A stretch of DNA of 13,653 nucleotides from contig SPDA01000013.1 in NCBI GenBank assembly GCA_004525155.1, positions 1-13,653 on the forward strand, read 5' to 3'. Origin of the DNA: Spirochaetales bacterium. GTDB lineage: Bacteria; Spirochaetota; Spirochaetia; SPDA01. The notes below the pieces were generated by a model. That model was given only the letters and a program-made list of their open reading frames with translations. It did no database searches and was not told the origin of the DNA. Positions 1-5,660 of the stretch are shown one piece after another (position 1 is the first letter of the stretch; each line of letters begins with the position of its first letter). The translations under genes were made by a program, and so were the position numbers.

Positions 1-345
1 GAGGAATTGTCTTCTATCACGGGAAAAAAGCGCACAGAGGACGTAATTAAGGCTGCTCTTGAGTTTGCGCCCCTAGTAGTCATGAAATCGGGCGCGGAAG
101 GATGCGTGCTCGGGAGAGGTAAGGAAATTATTCCTATTCCGGCGGAAAAAGTTACGCCCCTGGACACTACCGGCGCTGGTGATTCTTTTGCCGCAGCCAT
201 ACTCTATGGATTGATGCTGGATTTTCCCCTCGCTCTCTGCGGCAGGCTGGCGAACAGAATCGCCTCGAGAATTGTCATGGTTGAAGGCTGTGACTACAGC
301 GGTATCGACAGGGAAGATGTTCTTTCAATTTTGAGGGAAGCCTAA
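1..345 (+). CDS. PfkB/ribokinase-family carbohydrate or nucleoside kinase, C-terminal part (5' end outside window)
   Basis: The frame is open from the first base of the window to a TAA stop, so only the last 114 or so residues are present. The segment carries the PfkB family C-terminal signature, DTTGAGDSFAA, around residues 54-64 of the visible part. In this family the Asp of GAGD is the catalytic base and the preceding Gly-rich loop forms the anion hole; these kinases phosphorylate sugars or nucleosides with ATP. The preceding strand-loop (VVMKSGAEGCVLG) is the usual ATP-site lead-in. The substrate (ribose, fructose, adenosine or other) cannot be read from this end of the protein. The gene converges on the zapA-like gene with a 5-bp gap and no visible terminator. 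Confidence 0.88.
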   Translation, partial: EELSSITGKKRTEDVIKAALEFAPLVVMKSGAEGCVLGRGKEIIPIPAEKVTPLDTTGAGDSFAAAILYGLMLDFPLALCGRLANRIASRIVMVEGCDYSGIDREDVLSILREA

Positions 346-350
346 GCTTT

Positions 351-683
351 TCAGCGTCCGTCGGGAGGGGAGAGGCTTTTATCGAGTCTTTCGAGAATTC
401 TTCTGGTTATGACCGATATTTCTTCCTCTTCCGCGCCTGCAGCGCCTGTTTCAGGCTGAAACAGGGACTCTCCTTTCTGTCTGGATTTGAAAAGATCGTC
501 AGTGATTAGTAAACCCGCCAGCAGGGCAATCCGCAGGGAGTCCTTGTTACCGGTTATTTTTCTGGTTTCTTCGATTTTTTTATGAAGATAGGTTATGAGC
601 TGGTTCATATAATCCGGGTCTTCATCGGACCGGAGGTCAAAAGAAGTACCCAGAATTTGTATATGAACCACTCTTTCATCCAT
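351..683 (-). CDS. zapA: ZapA-like cell division protein
   Basis: A 110-residue protein starting MDERVVHIQILG. The opening strand, the SFDLRSDEDPDYM segment and the following helix (LITYLHKKIEE) match the ZapA N-terminal pattern, in which a short beta element with a 'Y-LR-DE' type signature is followed by a long coiled-coil helix (about residues 30-95). ZapA binds and bundles FtsZ filaments at the division ring. I chose the ATG at 683 rather than the longer in-frame opening at 764: it starts at the homology boundary and lies 28 nt after the stop of the upstream gene. No strong Shine-Dalgarno is visible, which suggests coupling to the upstream gene. The C-terminal 30 residues are variable and acidic. 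It is last in the infC operon. Confidence 0.75.
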   Translation of the reverse strand: MDERVVHIQILGTSFDLRSDEDPDYMNQLITYLHKKIEETRKITGNKDSLRIALLAGLLITDDLFKSRQKGESLFQPETGAAGAEEEEISVITRRILERLDKSLSPPDGR

Positions 684-711
684 AACGTATTGTTGTGATA
701 TTCGTCCAGGG

Positions 712-1083
712 TCAGAAAATATCCAGTTCTGAAGTGGACTCTTCCTCTTCCTCTTCTTCCGCATCGTCCGAAGGACTGTTTTCGGGCGCTGTTTCGCGTG
801 TTTCGTCGTCCTTGACCTCCGCGGCGGCAGCCGCCGGGTCTGTCTTAGGACTCATCGTATATTCCAGCTTGTCAAGTTCCTTAAGGGCGTGAAGAATCCC
901 TTCTTCGATTTCGCCCTGGCTTTCCTTGAAGTCGTTGATGAGAACTTCGAGTTCGTCGATACGCTGCTGATAGGTGTTCAGTTTCAGTTTGATTGCCGAA
1001 TTTTCATGGCGCAACTGGTTGATGAGGTCAACGGCTTTCGCGACTTTCGCATCCAGCTGTTTAATCTGTTCCAGTGTCACCAT
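712..1083 (-). CDS. ZapB-like coiled-coil protein with acidic C-terminal tail
   Basis: A 123-residue protein. Residues 1-75 are a heptad-rich helix (LDAKVAKAVDLINQLRHEN), which resembles ZapB (family pattern LEAKVQQAIDTI-LL), the FtsZ-ring-associated coiled coil recruited by ZapA. The rest is low complexity: a poly-Ala stretch, an acid run of seven Glu (DDAEEEEEEES) and the C-terminus SELDIF. The ATG at 1083 is preceded by GGAG inside the end of rplT; the rplT stop is 4 nt upstream, so translation is probably coupled. The position directly before a zapA-like gene supports a division role. The resemblance to ZapB is by eye on a simple coiled coil, so the function is inferred; a generic coiled-coil scaffold is the alternative. 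Confidence 0.7.
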   Translation of the reverse strand: MVTLEQIKQLDAKVAKAVDLINQLRHENSAIKLKLNTYQQRIDELEVLINDFKESQGEIEEGILHALKELDKLEYTMSPKTDPAAAAAEVKDDETRETAPENSPSDDAEEEEEEESTSELDIF

Positions 1084-1087
1084 ACCG

Positions 1088-1459
1088 TTATGCTCCAAGG
1101 CCGGAACCCAGGGCTTCCTTCGCTTTTACGACCACTTCCTTGAATGCGGCGGCGTCTTCGATGGCCATATTCGAAAGCGCTTTGCGGTTCATAACGATGC
1201 CCGCAGTCTGCAGACCGTGCATGAATTGGGAATAGGTTATTCCATCGTTACGGCAGGCAGCGGAGATTCTGACAATCCACAGTCTCCTGAAATCCCTTTT
1301 TTTCTGTTTTCTATCCCTGTAGGCGTAGCTCAGTGCCTTGGTAACCGCGTCCTTCGCAGTCCTGTAGAGTTTGCTCCTCCGGCCCCAATAACCTTTCGCC
1401 TGGTCCAGTATCTTTTTACGTTTGTCGTGTCCTTTTGTTCCGCCAACCACTCTCGACAT
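1088..1459 (-). CDS. rplT: 50S ribosomal protein L20
   Basis: A 123-residue basic protein, close to the usual 115-120 for L20. It has the family hallmarks: MSRVVGGTKGHDKRKKIL at the N-terminus, the KGYWGRRSKLYRTAKDAV segment, and the C-terminal domain beginning RRLWIVRISAACR with NRKALSNMA. L20 is needed early in assembly of the large subunit, and in several bacteria it also represses its own infC-rpmI-rplT operon by binding leader RNA. The ATG at 1459 has an AGGAG 7 nt upstream. This start overlaps by one base the stop of a 16-codon frame (TAATG), see 1459-1509. It is the third gene of the infC operon. Confidence 0.97.
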   Translation of the reverse strand: MSRVVGGTKGHDKRKKILDQAKGYWGRRSKLYRTAKDAVTKALSYAYRDRKQKKRDFRRLWIVRISAACRNDGITYSQFMHGLQTAGIVMNRKALSNMAIEDAAAFKEVVVKAKEALGSGLGA

Positions 1460-1509
1460 TATGCTGCTCCTGTTCTCTTATTCTGTTTATCAGTCTCGGG
1501 GCAAATCAT
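1459..1509 (-). CDS. Putative 16-codon leader peptide upstream of rplT
   Basis: On the minus strand an ATG at 1509-1507 follows an unusually strong Shine-Dalgarno (AGGAAGGAGGGG, 4-6 nt away). The frame reads MICPETDKQNKRTGAA and then stops with TAA; the final A of that stop is the first base of the rplT ATG (TAATG). This start-stop overlap allows translational coupling to rplT. An 8-bp hairpin (1531-1550) lies just 5' of the Shine-Dalgarno. I recognise no homologue. It may be a regulatory leader peptide whose product is irrelevant, or a chance frame downstream of a decoy Shine-Dalgarno. Confidence 0.4.
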   Translation of the reverse strand: MICPETDKQNKRTGAA

Positions 1510-1530
1510 TAAACCCCTCCTTCCTAAAGT

Positions 1531-1550
1531 CTGCGGTTTATCAACCGCAG
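1531..1550 (-). promoter_or_regulatory. Hairpin in the rpmI-rplT intercistronic leader
   Basis: A perfect 8-bp inverted repeat, CTGCGGTT / AACCGCAG, around a 4-nt loop. It lies just after the rpmI stop and 5' of the strong Shine-Dalgarno at about 1512-1523. No T-tract follows it on the minus strand, so it is not an intrinsic terminator. Its place is consistent with an RNA-processing, stability or ribosomal-protein-binding element, but that is inference. Confidence 0.55.
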
Positions 1551-1556
1551 CACTAT

Positions 1557-1754
1557 CTATCCATAGGGTAATAGGGTCTTTACCCTGGCAGTTTCCGAAG
1601 GACTTAAAATTCCGGTGTGCCGGAGATTACGTTTCCTTTTACTGGATTTCTTGGTCAATATGTGCCTTAACCCCTGTTTTTTATACTTTACTTTTCCCGT
1701 GCCCGTTAAAGTGTATCGTTTAGCGGCACTCCTTCGCGTTTTCATTTTCGGCAT
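1557..1754 (-). CDS. rpmI: 50S ribosomal protein L35
   Basis: A 65-residue, very basic protein, the standard L35 length. Diagnostic segments are [23 protein letters not shown] at the N-terminus (with the KMKT-SAAKR-TGTGK pattern) and [13 protein letters not shown] in the middle. It is part of the large ribosomal subunit. The ATG at 1754 has an excellent Shine-Dalgarno (AGAGGAAGG). It lies 66 nt downstream of infC and about 97 nt upstream of rplT, the classic infC-rpmI-rplT order. Confidence 0.97.
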   Translation of the reverse strand: MPKMKTRRSAAKRYTLTGTGKVKYKKQGLRHILTKKSSKRKRNLRHTGILSPSETARVKTLLPYG

Positions 1755-1820
1755 ACGTTCCTTCCTCTATCGTTCGGTACTGTATTTCTTTTAAATTTAT
1801 AAAACAATTGTGATAAACGG

Positions 1821-2339
1821 TTATTTTTTGCCTTTAGGGCTGATAGTCATGGACATGTATCTGCCCTCCATAATCGGCGATCTTTCCAGGATGAAGCTGC
1901 CCTCAAGCAGCTCAAGTACCTTGTCCAGAACATCTTTTCCCCGTTCTGTATGTGCAAGTTCTCTTCCTCTGAATCGAACGGTAACCTTTACCTTGTTTCC
2001 CCCATCCAAAAAATCCCGGTTATGCCTCGTTTTAAACTGCATATCGTGCTCCTCGATTTTCGGCTGCATGCGAATTTCTTTCATCTTGATGAGTTTCTGT
2101 TTCTTTTTCGACTCTTTTATCTTTTTTTCCTGGCTGAACTTGAACTTGCCGTAGTCGAGAATCTTACATACGGGCGGTTCAGCCTGCGGCGCAACCTCTA
2201 TGAGGTCCAGCTCCGCAGCCTTGGCCATTTCAAGGGCTTTATCAATGGGAACAACCCCCATCGGTTCTCCGTTCTCGTCAATCAGTCTGACTTCTTTTAC
2301 CCGGATTGCTTCGTTAATCCGTAATTCGGTTACTGCCAA
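1821..2339 (-). CDS. infC: Translation initiation factor IF-3
   Basis: A 172-residue protein with the two-domain IF-3 architecture. The N-terminal domain contains [23 protein letters not shown] and the signature region [20 protein letters not shown]; a lysine-rich linker helix follows; the C-terminal domain has [17 protein letters not shown] and [20 protein letters not shown]-3 binds the 30S subunit, prevents premature 50S joining and checks start-codon pairing. I chose the TTG at 2339 because a perfect AAAGGAGGT lies directly upstream (4-5 nt). An in-frame ATG at 2360 and a TTG at 2375 lie 5' of that ribosome-binding site. A non-AUG start fits the known autoregulation of infC in Escherichia coli, where the start is AUU. 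Confidence 0.96.
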   Translation of the reverse strand: MAVTELRINEAIRVKEVRLIDENGEPMGVVPIDKALEMAKAAELDLIEVAPQAEPPVCKILDYGKFKFSQEKKIKESKKKQKLIKMKEIRMQPKIEEHDMQFKTRHNRDFLDGGNKVKVTVRFRGRELAHTERGKDVLDKVLELLEGSFILERSPIMEGRYMSMTISPKGKK

Positions 2340-2389
2340 TCTACCTCCTTTGGATTCCATTCCATCTAAATTCAAGTATGTACCGCTGC

Positions 2390-2418
2390 ACTATATCATT
2401 ATATAATTTTTGAGTCAA
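2390..2418 (-). promoter_or_regulatory. Sigma-70-type promoter of the infC operon
   Basis: On the minus strand TTGACT (2418-2413) and TATAGT (2395-2390) are separated by exactly 17 bp. Transcription would start near 2383, giving a leader of only about 44 nt before infC. That is too short to hold the long L20-responsive leader known from Bacillus. Confidence 0.75.
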
Positions 2419-2453
2419 AGGGTTTTGCGCAAGGACAAAACTGCTGCTTTGAC
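2414..2453. promoter_or_regulatory. Imperfect dyad spanning both -35 elements of divergent promoters (possible operator)
   Basis: The outer arms GTCAAAG (2414-2420) and CTTTGAC (2447-2453) each include the -35 hexamer of one of the two back-to-back promoters. Nested inside is a second inverted repeat, GTTTTG (2422-2427) / CAAAAC (2436-2441). The outer symmetry partly reflects that both promoters have TTGAC, but the inner arms are not explained by that. This could be a regulator site shared by infC and the diiron gene. Confidence 0.35.
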
Positions 2454-2477
2454 AGTATTCCTGCTTTTATGTATAGT
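2449..2477 (+). promoter_or_regulatory. Near-consensus sigma-70-type promoter of the diiron-protein gene
   Basis: TTGACA (2449-2454), a 17-bp spacer, then TATAGT (2472-2477). The predicted transcription start is near 2484. This leaves a roughly 35-40 nt leader containing AAAAGGAG at 2511-2518. Confidence 0.8.
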
Positions 2478-2521
2478 ATATAGATTATCTTGCAGATGGA
2501 CAAGCGAGGGAAAAGGAGCGG

Positions 2522-2974
2522 ATTACGGACATAAAAGACATACTGACATATGCTGTCTCCATGGAAGTGAAGGACCAGGAACAGTACGGTGAATTTTCCA
2601 AAACCACGGAGAAAACCGGTCTCAAGCAGCTTCTGGGATCCTTAAGCGAACAGGAAAAGGGCCATGCCGGAAAGCTGAAAAACCTCCTGGAAACCATCGA
2701 CCTGGATGAGACGTTCAAGGAATTCAACGCCGATACCTTCAGGATGGAAGATTATGTTTCCGGAAAGATTTTCAATGCAAAAATGAATTATAATGATCTG
2801 CTGACTGCCATAATTGACCGCGAGGAAAAAGCTTTTCAACTCTATTCATTCCTGTCTACCTGTACAAGGACCGCGGAAGTGAGTTTTTTGTTTTCAACGA
2901 TCGCTTTTGAGGAGCAGAAGCATAAAAGCTGGGCCGTTGACAGATACGAACTGGAAATGCTGGCATCGCTGTAA
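2522..2974 (+). CDS. Ferritin-like (rubrerythrin-type) diiron protein, non-AUG start likely
   Basis: A four-helix ferritin-like protein of 137 residues from the first ATG (2561), or about 150 from the start proposed here. Diiron ligand pattern: a Glu in helix A (SMEVKDQEQY), ExxH in helix B (EKGH), a Glu in helix C (DREEKAFQLY) and ExxH in helix D (EQKH). Such proteins act in peroxide or iron handling. The ATG at 2561 has no Shine-Dalgarno and would place the helix-A Glu at residue 2, cutting the helix in half. The frame is open upstream to 2477 and continues the helix (ITDIKDILTYAVSME). AAAAGGAG at 2511-2518 is the only ribosome-binding site, pointing to ATT 2522 or ACG 2525. No rubredoxin-type CxxC domain is present. 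Confidence 0.75.
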   Translation: MTDIKDILTYAVSMEVKDQEQYGEFSKTTEKTGLKQLLGSLSEQEKGHAGKLKNLLETIDLDETFKEFNADTFRMEDYVSGKIFNAKMNYNDLLTAIIDREEKAFQLYSFLSTCTRTAEVSFLFSTIAFEEQKHKSWAVDRYELEMLASL

Positions 2975-2990
2975 GGAGTATCCCTAAATC

Positions 2991-3671
2991 ATGAGTCTGT
3001 TCCCCATTATGTCGCTGCCCCTGTTTTTACTGCTTGTTTTGACTGCCGTTTTCGGAGGAAGCAAAGTTTACCTGACGGCTTTCAAATTGTTTCTGACAGG
3101 AGTTGCTGTTGCGCTCCCCCTGCTGCTTATTGATATACTTTTTATGGGCAGGCAGCCGGCAAATTACAATTTTTCCAGGCTTTATGTGTTTTATCTGTTC
3201 ACCGGACAGGGCTATTATTTTATTTTCGGGGCTGCAATCTATACTTTTTTCCGTCTGATTAAACTCAGCCTGTTTTCAGGGAGCGGTGAGGCGGGTGTTT
3301 TCGCTTTCTTTACCGGTCTCTATACAGTTATCACGATCGCGGACATGGTTATGTCTGCCGGCAGGTACAATTATTATCTTTTGTTTCTTGTACCCCTGCT
3401 TCGCGTTTCCTTAAGCCTTCTGGGAGCCTACTGTCTTTCCGAAATACTGGAAGAATCCGGCCTGCGGCGGTTGATTTTCTGCCTGCTTCTTCCGGCCATC
3501 CCGGTCATCGGATCCCTTGTGCCGGCCTTTTATGCTTTTCATGTCAGGTCCCTTACCTTTTTGATAACCGCTCTTTACGCCGGCGCGGCCTTGTTTCTTA
3601 TCTGGAAAATTTCCCTGACGGCAGGTTCACCCGCTGTAAAGCACCCCCTGGGCCGGGCCTTGCGGAAGTGA
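2991..3671 (+). CDS. Multi-pass membrane protein, function unknown
   Basis: A 226-residue, strongly hydrophobic protein with about seven predicted membrane segments by eye: residues 5-22, 27-50, 65-90, 102-122, 129-149, 160-182 and 187-208. The short loops carry Arg/Lys and the C-terminal tail is basic (KHPLGRALRK). I recognise no catalytic motif or transporter signature. The ATG at 2991 is 12 nt after AAGGAG, a long but workable spacing; that AAGGAG overlaps the stop of the diiron-protein gene, so the two probably share the promoter at 2449. The pairing with a diiron protein does not by itself give a function. Confidence 0.8.
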   Translation: MSLFPIMSLPLFLLLVLTAVFGGSKVYLTAFKLFLTGVAVALPLLLIDILFMGRQPANYNFSRLYVFYLFTGQGYYFIFGAAIYTFFRLIKLSLFSGSGEAGVFAFFTGLYTVITIADMVMSAGRYNYYLLFLVPLLRVSLSLLGAYCLSEILEESGLRRLIFCLLLPAIPVIGSLVPAFYAFHVRSLTFLITALYAGAALFLIWKISLTAGSPAVKHPLGRALRK

Positions 3672-3732
3672 GATTCCGGCTTACAGGCACGTTTTAAGCG
3701 GGGAGATGACAAGTCTTGTTCCCTGCACTCGA

Positions 3733-3761
3733 TTGACACGCTATAGTTTTTACGCTATAAG
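3733..3761 (+). promoter_or_regulatory. Near-consensus promoter of the ffh operon
   Basis: TTGACA (3733-3738), a 17-bp spacer and TATAAG (3756-3761). The 8-bp word ACGCTATA occurs twice, at 3738-3745 and 3752-3759, 14 bp apart; the second copy overlaps the -10. Predicted transcription start near 3768. The rest of the 3672-3794 gap holds an imperfect hairpin (3698-3726) without a T-tract. Confidence 0.8.
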
Positions 3762-3794
3762 GAGTTTTAACCTTTTTGAGGTGACGTATTTATA

Positions 3795-5126
3795 ATGCTT
3801 GAACGTATTTCAAGGAAATTTACAGATATAATCCGGCAGGTCTCGGGCAAGGCCGCAATCACTGAAAAAAACATTCAGGATGCTGTCGAAGAGATAAAAC
3901 TCGCCCTGCTGGAGGCGGACGTCAACCTCCGGGTGGTGCGGCGTTTCGTCAACCGCACTCTGGAGGAAGCTAAGGGGGACAAGGTCTTCCGCTCCGTCTC
4001 TCCGGGGCAGCAGTTTGTAAAGATTATTTACGACCGGATTCTGCAGCTCCTGGGGGAGAACACCAGGGGATTGAACCTGAAAGGGCCCGACACCCTTTCA
4101 GTCATCCTTTTGGCCGGGCTCCAGGGTTCAGGAAAAACGACCACCTGCGCGAAACTGGGCCTCAGGCTCAAAAAGGAAGGGCGGAACCCGATCCTTATCG
4201 CCGCTGACCTGGTCCGGCCCGCGGCGGTTAAACAGCTCTGCGTTCTAGGGGAACAATGCGGTATAGAAGTATACCATGAAGAGGAGAAGGACCCGGTTCA
4301 GGTAGTCAGGCGAGGGCTGCAGTATGCGGCTAAACAGCACTACGATACGGTGCTTATAGATACCGCCGGAAGGCTTCAGATTGATGAAGCCATGATGAAA
4401 CAGATAAAGGACATACGTACCGTATCGAAGGCGGACGAGGTTCTTCTGGTGGCGGACGCCATGACAGGGCAGCAGGCCGTGGATATTGCCTCCGCTTTCG
4501 ATGAACAGGTGGGGCTTACCGGTCTCATCCTGAGCAAGTTCGATTCGGATGCCAGGGGCGGAGCGGCGCTTTCCCTTGTTTCGATTACCGGAAAACCCAT
4601 TACCTATATCGGGGTCGGCGAGAAACTCGAGGAACTGGAACAGTTCCATCCCGAGCGGATTGCATCACGGATTCTGGGCATGGGCGACATTGTAAGCCTG
4701 GTGGAAAAGGCCCAGGCAACCACCACCATGGAAGAAGCGGAGGAGCTGCAGCGGAAGCTCGAAAGCGCCAGTTTCACCCTGGAGGATTATCTGGAACAGT
4801 TCAGAAGGGTTAAAAAAATGGGAAGCCTCGAATCCCTTGTAAAAATGATACCCGGTATGCAGGGAAGGATAAGCGAGGACGACCTGGACGAACAGGAGAT
4901 TAAAAAGGAAGAGGCAATAATCCTTTCCATGACGGGGAAGGAAAGAAAGAATTACCGTATAATCGGACCTTCAAGGCGGAAGCGTATCGCCAAAGGGAGC
5001 GGGACATCCATGTTCGATGTAAACCATTTATTGAAGAAGTTCGAGAAAATGCGGCTTATGATGAAAAAAATGACAAGAAACAAGAAATATCAGGCCGAAC
5101 TGCTTTCGCAGTTCGGAAGCAATTAA
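3795..5126 (+). CDS. ffh: Signal recognition particle protein Ffh (SRP54 GTPase)
   Basis: A 443-residue protein with the full N-G-M layout. The helical N domain is residues 1-90. The G domain carries the P-loop [10 protein letters not shown] (108-117), DTAGR (189-193) and the G4 motif SKFD (247-250, usually TKxD) followed by SDARGGAAL. The M domain (about 305-443) has [26 protein letters not shown] and the RNA-binding segment [12 protein letters not shown]. Ffh with SRP RNA binds signal sequences emerging from ribosomes and, through FtsY, delivers them to the Sec translocon. The ATG at 3795 is preceded by GAGGTGA at 3778-3784. It is first gene of a 12-gene run; rpsP follows 23 nt later. Confidence 0.98.
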   Translation: MLERISRKFTDIIRQVSGKAAITEKNIQDAVEEIKLALLEADVNLRVVRRFVNRTLEEAKGDKVFRSVSPGQQFVKIIYDRILQLLGENTRGLNLKGPDTLSVILLAGLQGSGKTTTCAKLGLRLKKEGRNPILIAADLVRPAAVKQLCVLGEQCGIEVYHEEEKDPVQVVRRGLQYAAKQHYDTVLIDTAGRLQIDEAMMKQIKDIRTVSKADEVLLVADAMTGQQAVDIASAFDEQVGLTGLILSKFDSDARGGAALSLVSITGKPITYIGVGEKLEELEQFHPERIASRILGMGDIVSLVEKAQATTTMEEAEELQRKLESASFTLEDYLEQFRRVKKMGSLESLVKMIPGMQGRISEDDLDEQEIKKEEAIILSMTGKERKNYRIIGPSRRKRIAKGSGTSMFDVNHLLKKFEKMRLMMKKMTRNKKYQAELLSQFGSN

Positions 5127-5149
5127 ATGAAACGACCGAGGAGGTTCCA

Positions 5150-5401
5150 GTGGCAGTAAAGATAAGGCTCAAGAGGTTCGGCACAAAAAAAAGACCCTAT
5201 TGCAGAATCGTTGTTATGGATGCAAAAACACCGAGGGACGGAAGAGCTATCGAAGAGGTAGGGTTCTATCATCCCATAGAGGTTGAAGACAGGCAGATTC
5301 AGGTAAAGGCCGAAAGAATTAAGGAATGGCTCAAGCAAGGCGCTCAGCCCACGGATACAGTAAAGCGCATGCTCAATAAGATAAATCTTAAGCCCGATTA
5401 A
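5150..5401 (+). CDS. rpsP: 30S ribosomal protein S16
   Basis: An 83-residue protein of standard S16 size with the family N-terminus [20 protein letters not shown], the [19 protein letters not shown] segment and a C-terminal [17 protein letters not shown]16 is an early-binding small-subunit protein. The start is GTG, 5 nt after a strong GAGGAGG (5138-5144). The downstream order khpA-rimM-trmD-rplS is the conserved bacterial arrangement. Confidence 0.97.
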   Translation: MAVKIRLKRFGTKKRPYCRIVVMDAKTPRDGRAIEEVGFYHPIEVEDRQIQVKAERIKEWLKQGAQPTDTVKRMLNKINLKPD

Positions 5402-5412
5402 ACCCGGGCTTA
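5389..5412 (+). promoter_or_regulatory. Intercistronic hairpin between rpsP and khpA
   Basis: An 8-bp perfect inverted repeat, TAAGCCCG (5389-5396) / CGGGCTTA (5405-5412), with an 8-nt loop that contains the rpsP stop codon. The khpA Shine-Dalgarno (AAAGGAG, 5414-5420) begins 2 nt after the stem. There is no T-tract, so this is not a terminator. It may tune translation or RNA stability at this junction. Confidence 0.5.
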
Positions 5413-5426
5413 CAAAGGAGTTGTTC

Positions 5427-5660
5427 GTGGAAAAGGAATTTGTAGAGTTCATCGCCCGGGCTCTGGTGGATGAACCGGACAGTGTCGCGGTCAATATTAT
5501 TGAAGGCGAAAAGTCCACCATCCTCGAACTCAAAGTGGCACAGGACGATATCGGCAAGGTCATAGGCAAGCACGGCCGTATCGCGAAAGCGGTGAGAACA
5601 CTGTTGAGCGCCGCCTCGACAAAAACCGGTAAGAGAGTTGTCTTAGAGATTCTTGATTGA
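5427..5660 (+). CDS. khpA: KH-domain RNA-binding protein KhpA (YlqC family)
   Basis: A 77-residue single type-II KH domain of the usual KhpA size. The RNA-gripping GxxG loop is visible as IGKHGR (VIGKHGRIAKAVRTLL), followed by the helix and the last strand KRVVLEILD. In Gram-positive bacteria KhpA pairs with KhpB and binds many RNAs, affecting division and cell-wall genes. I chose the GTG at 5427 because it lies 6 nt after AAAGGAG; the in-frame TTG at 5421 abuts that site. The last four bases overlap the start of rimM (TTGA). Confidence 0.93.
   Translation: MEKEFVEFIARALVDEPDSVAVNIIEGEKSTILELKVAQDDIGKVIGKHGRIAKAVRTLLSAASTKTGKRVVLEILD

Noticed and set aside
974..1723. A 249-codon open frame on + opposite L20 and L35
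   Set aside because: It is the mirror of two certain ribosomal protein genes, is Cys/Ser/Phe-rich without domain pattern, and has no ribosome-binding site.
2496..2534. 12-codon frame MDKRGKRSGLRT before the diiron gene as a leader peptide
   Set aside because: Its ATG would lie about 12 nt from the predicted transcription start with no ribosome-binding site; it is kept only as the alternative in which an A was lost from the A-run.
3698..3726. Imperfect hairpin between the membrane protein gene and the ffh promoter as a terminator
   Set aside because: The stem contains a G-T pair and an unpaired bulge and is not followed by a T-tract, so it cannot be called a terminator.
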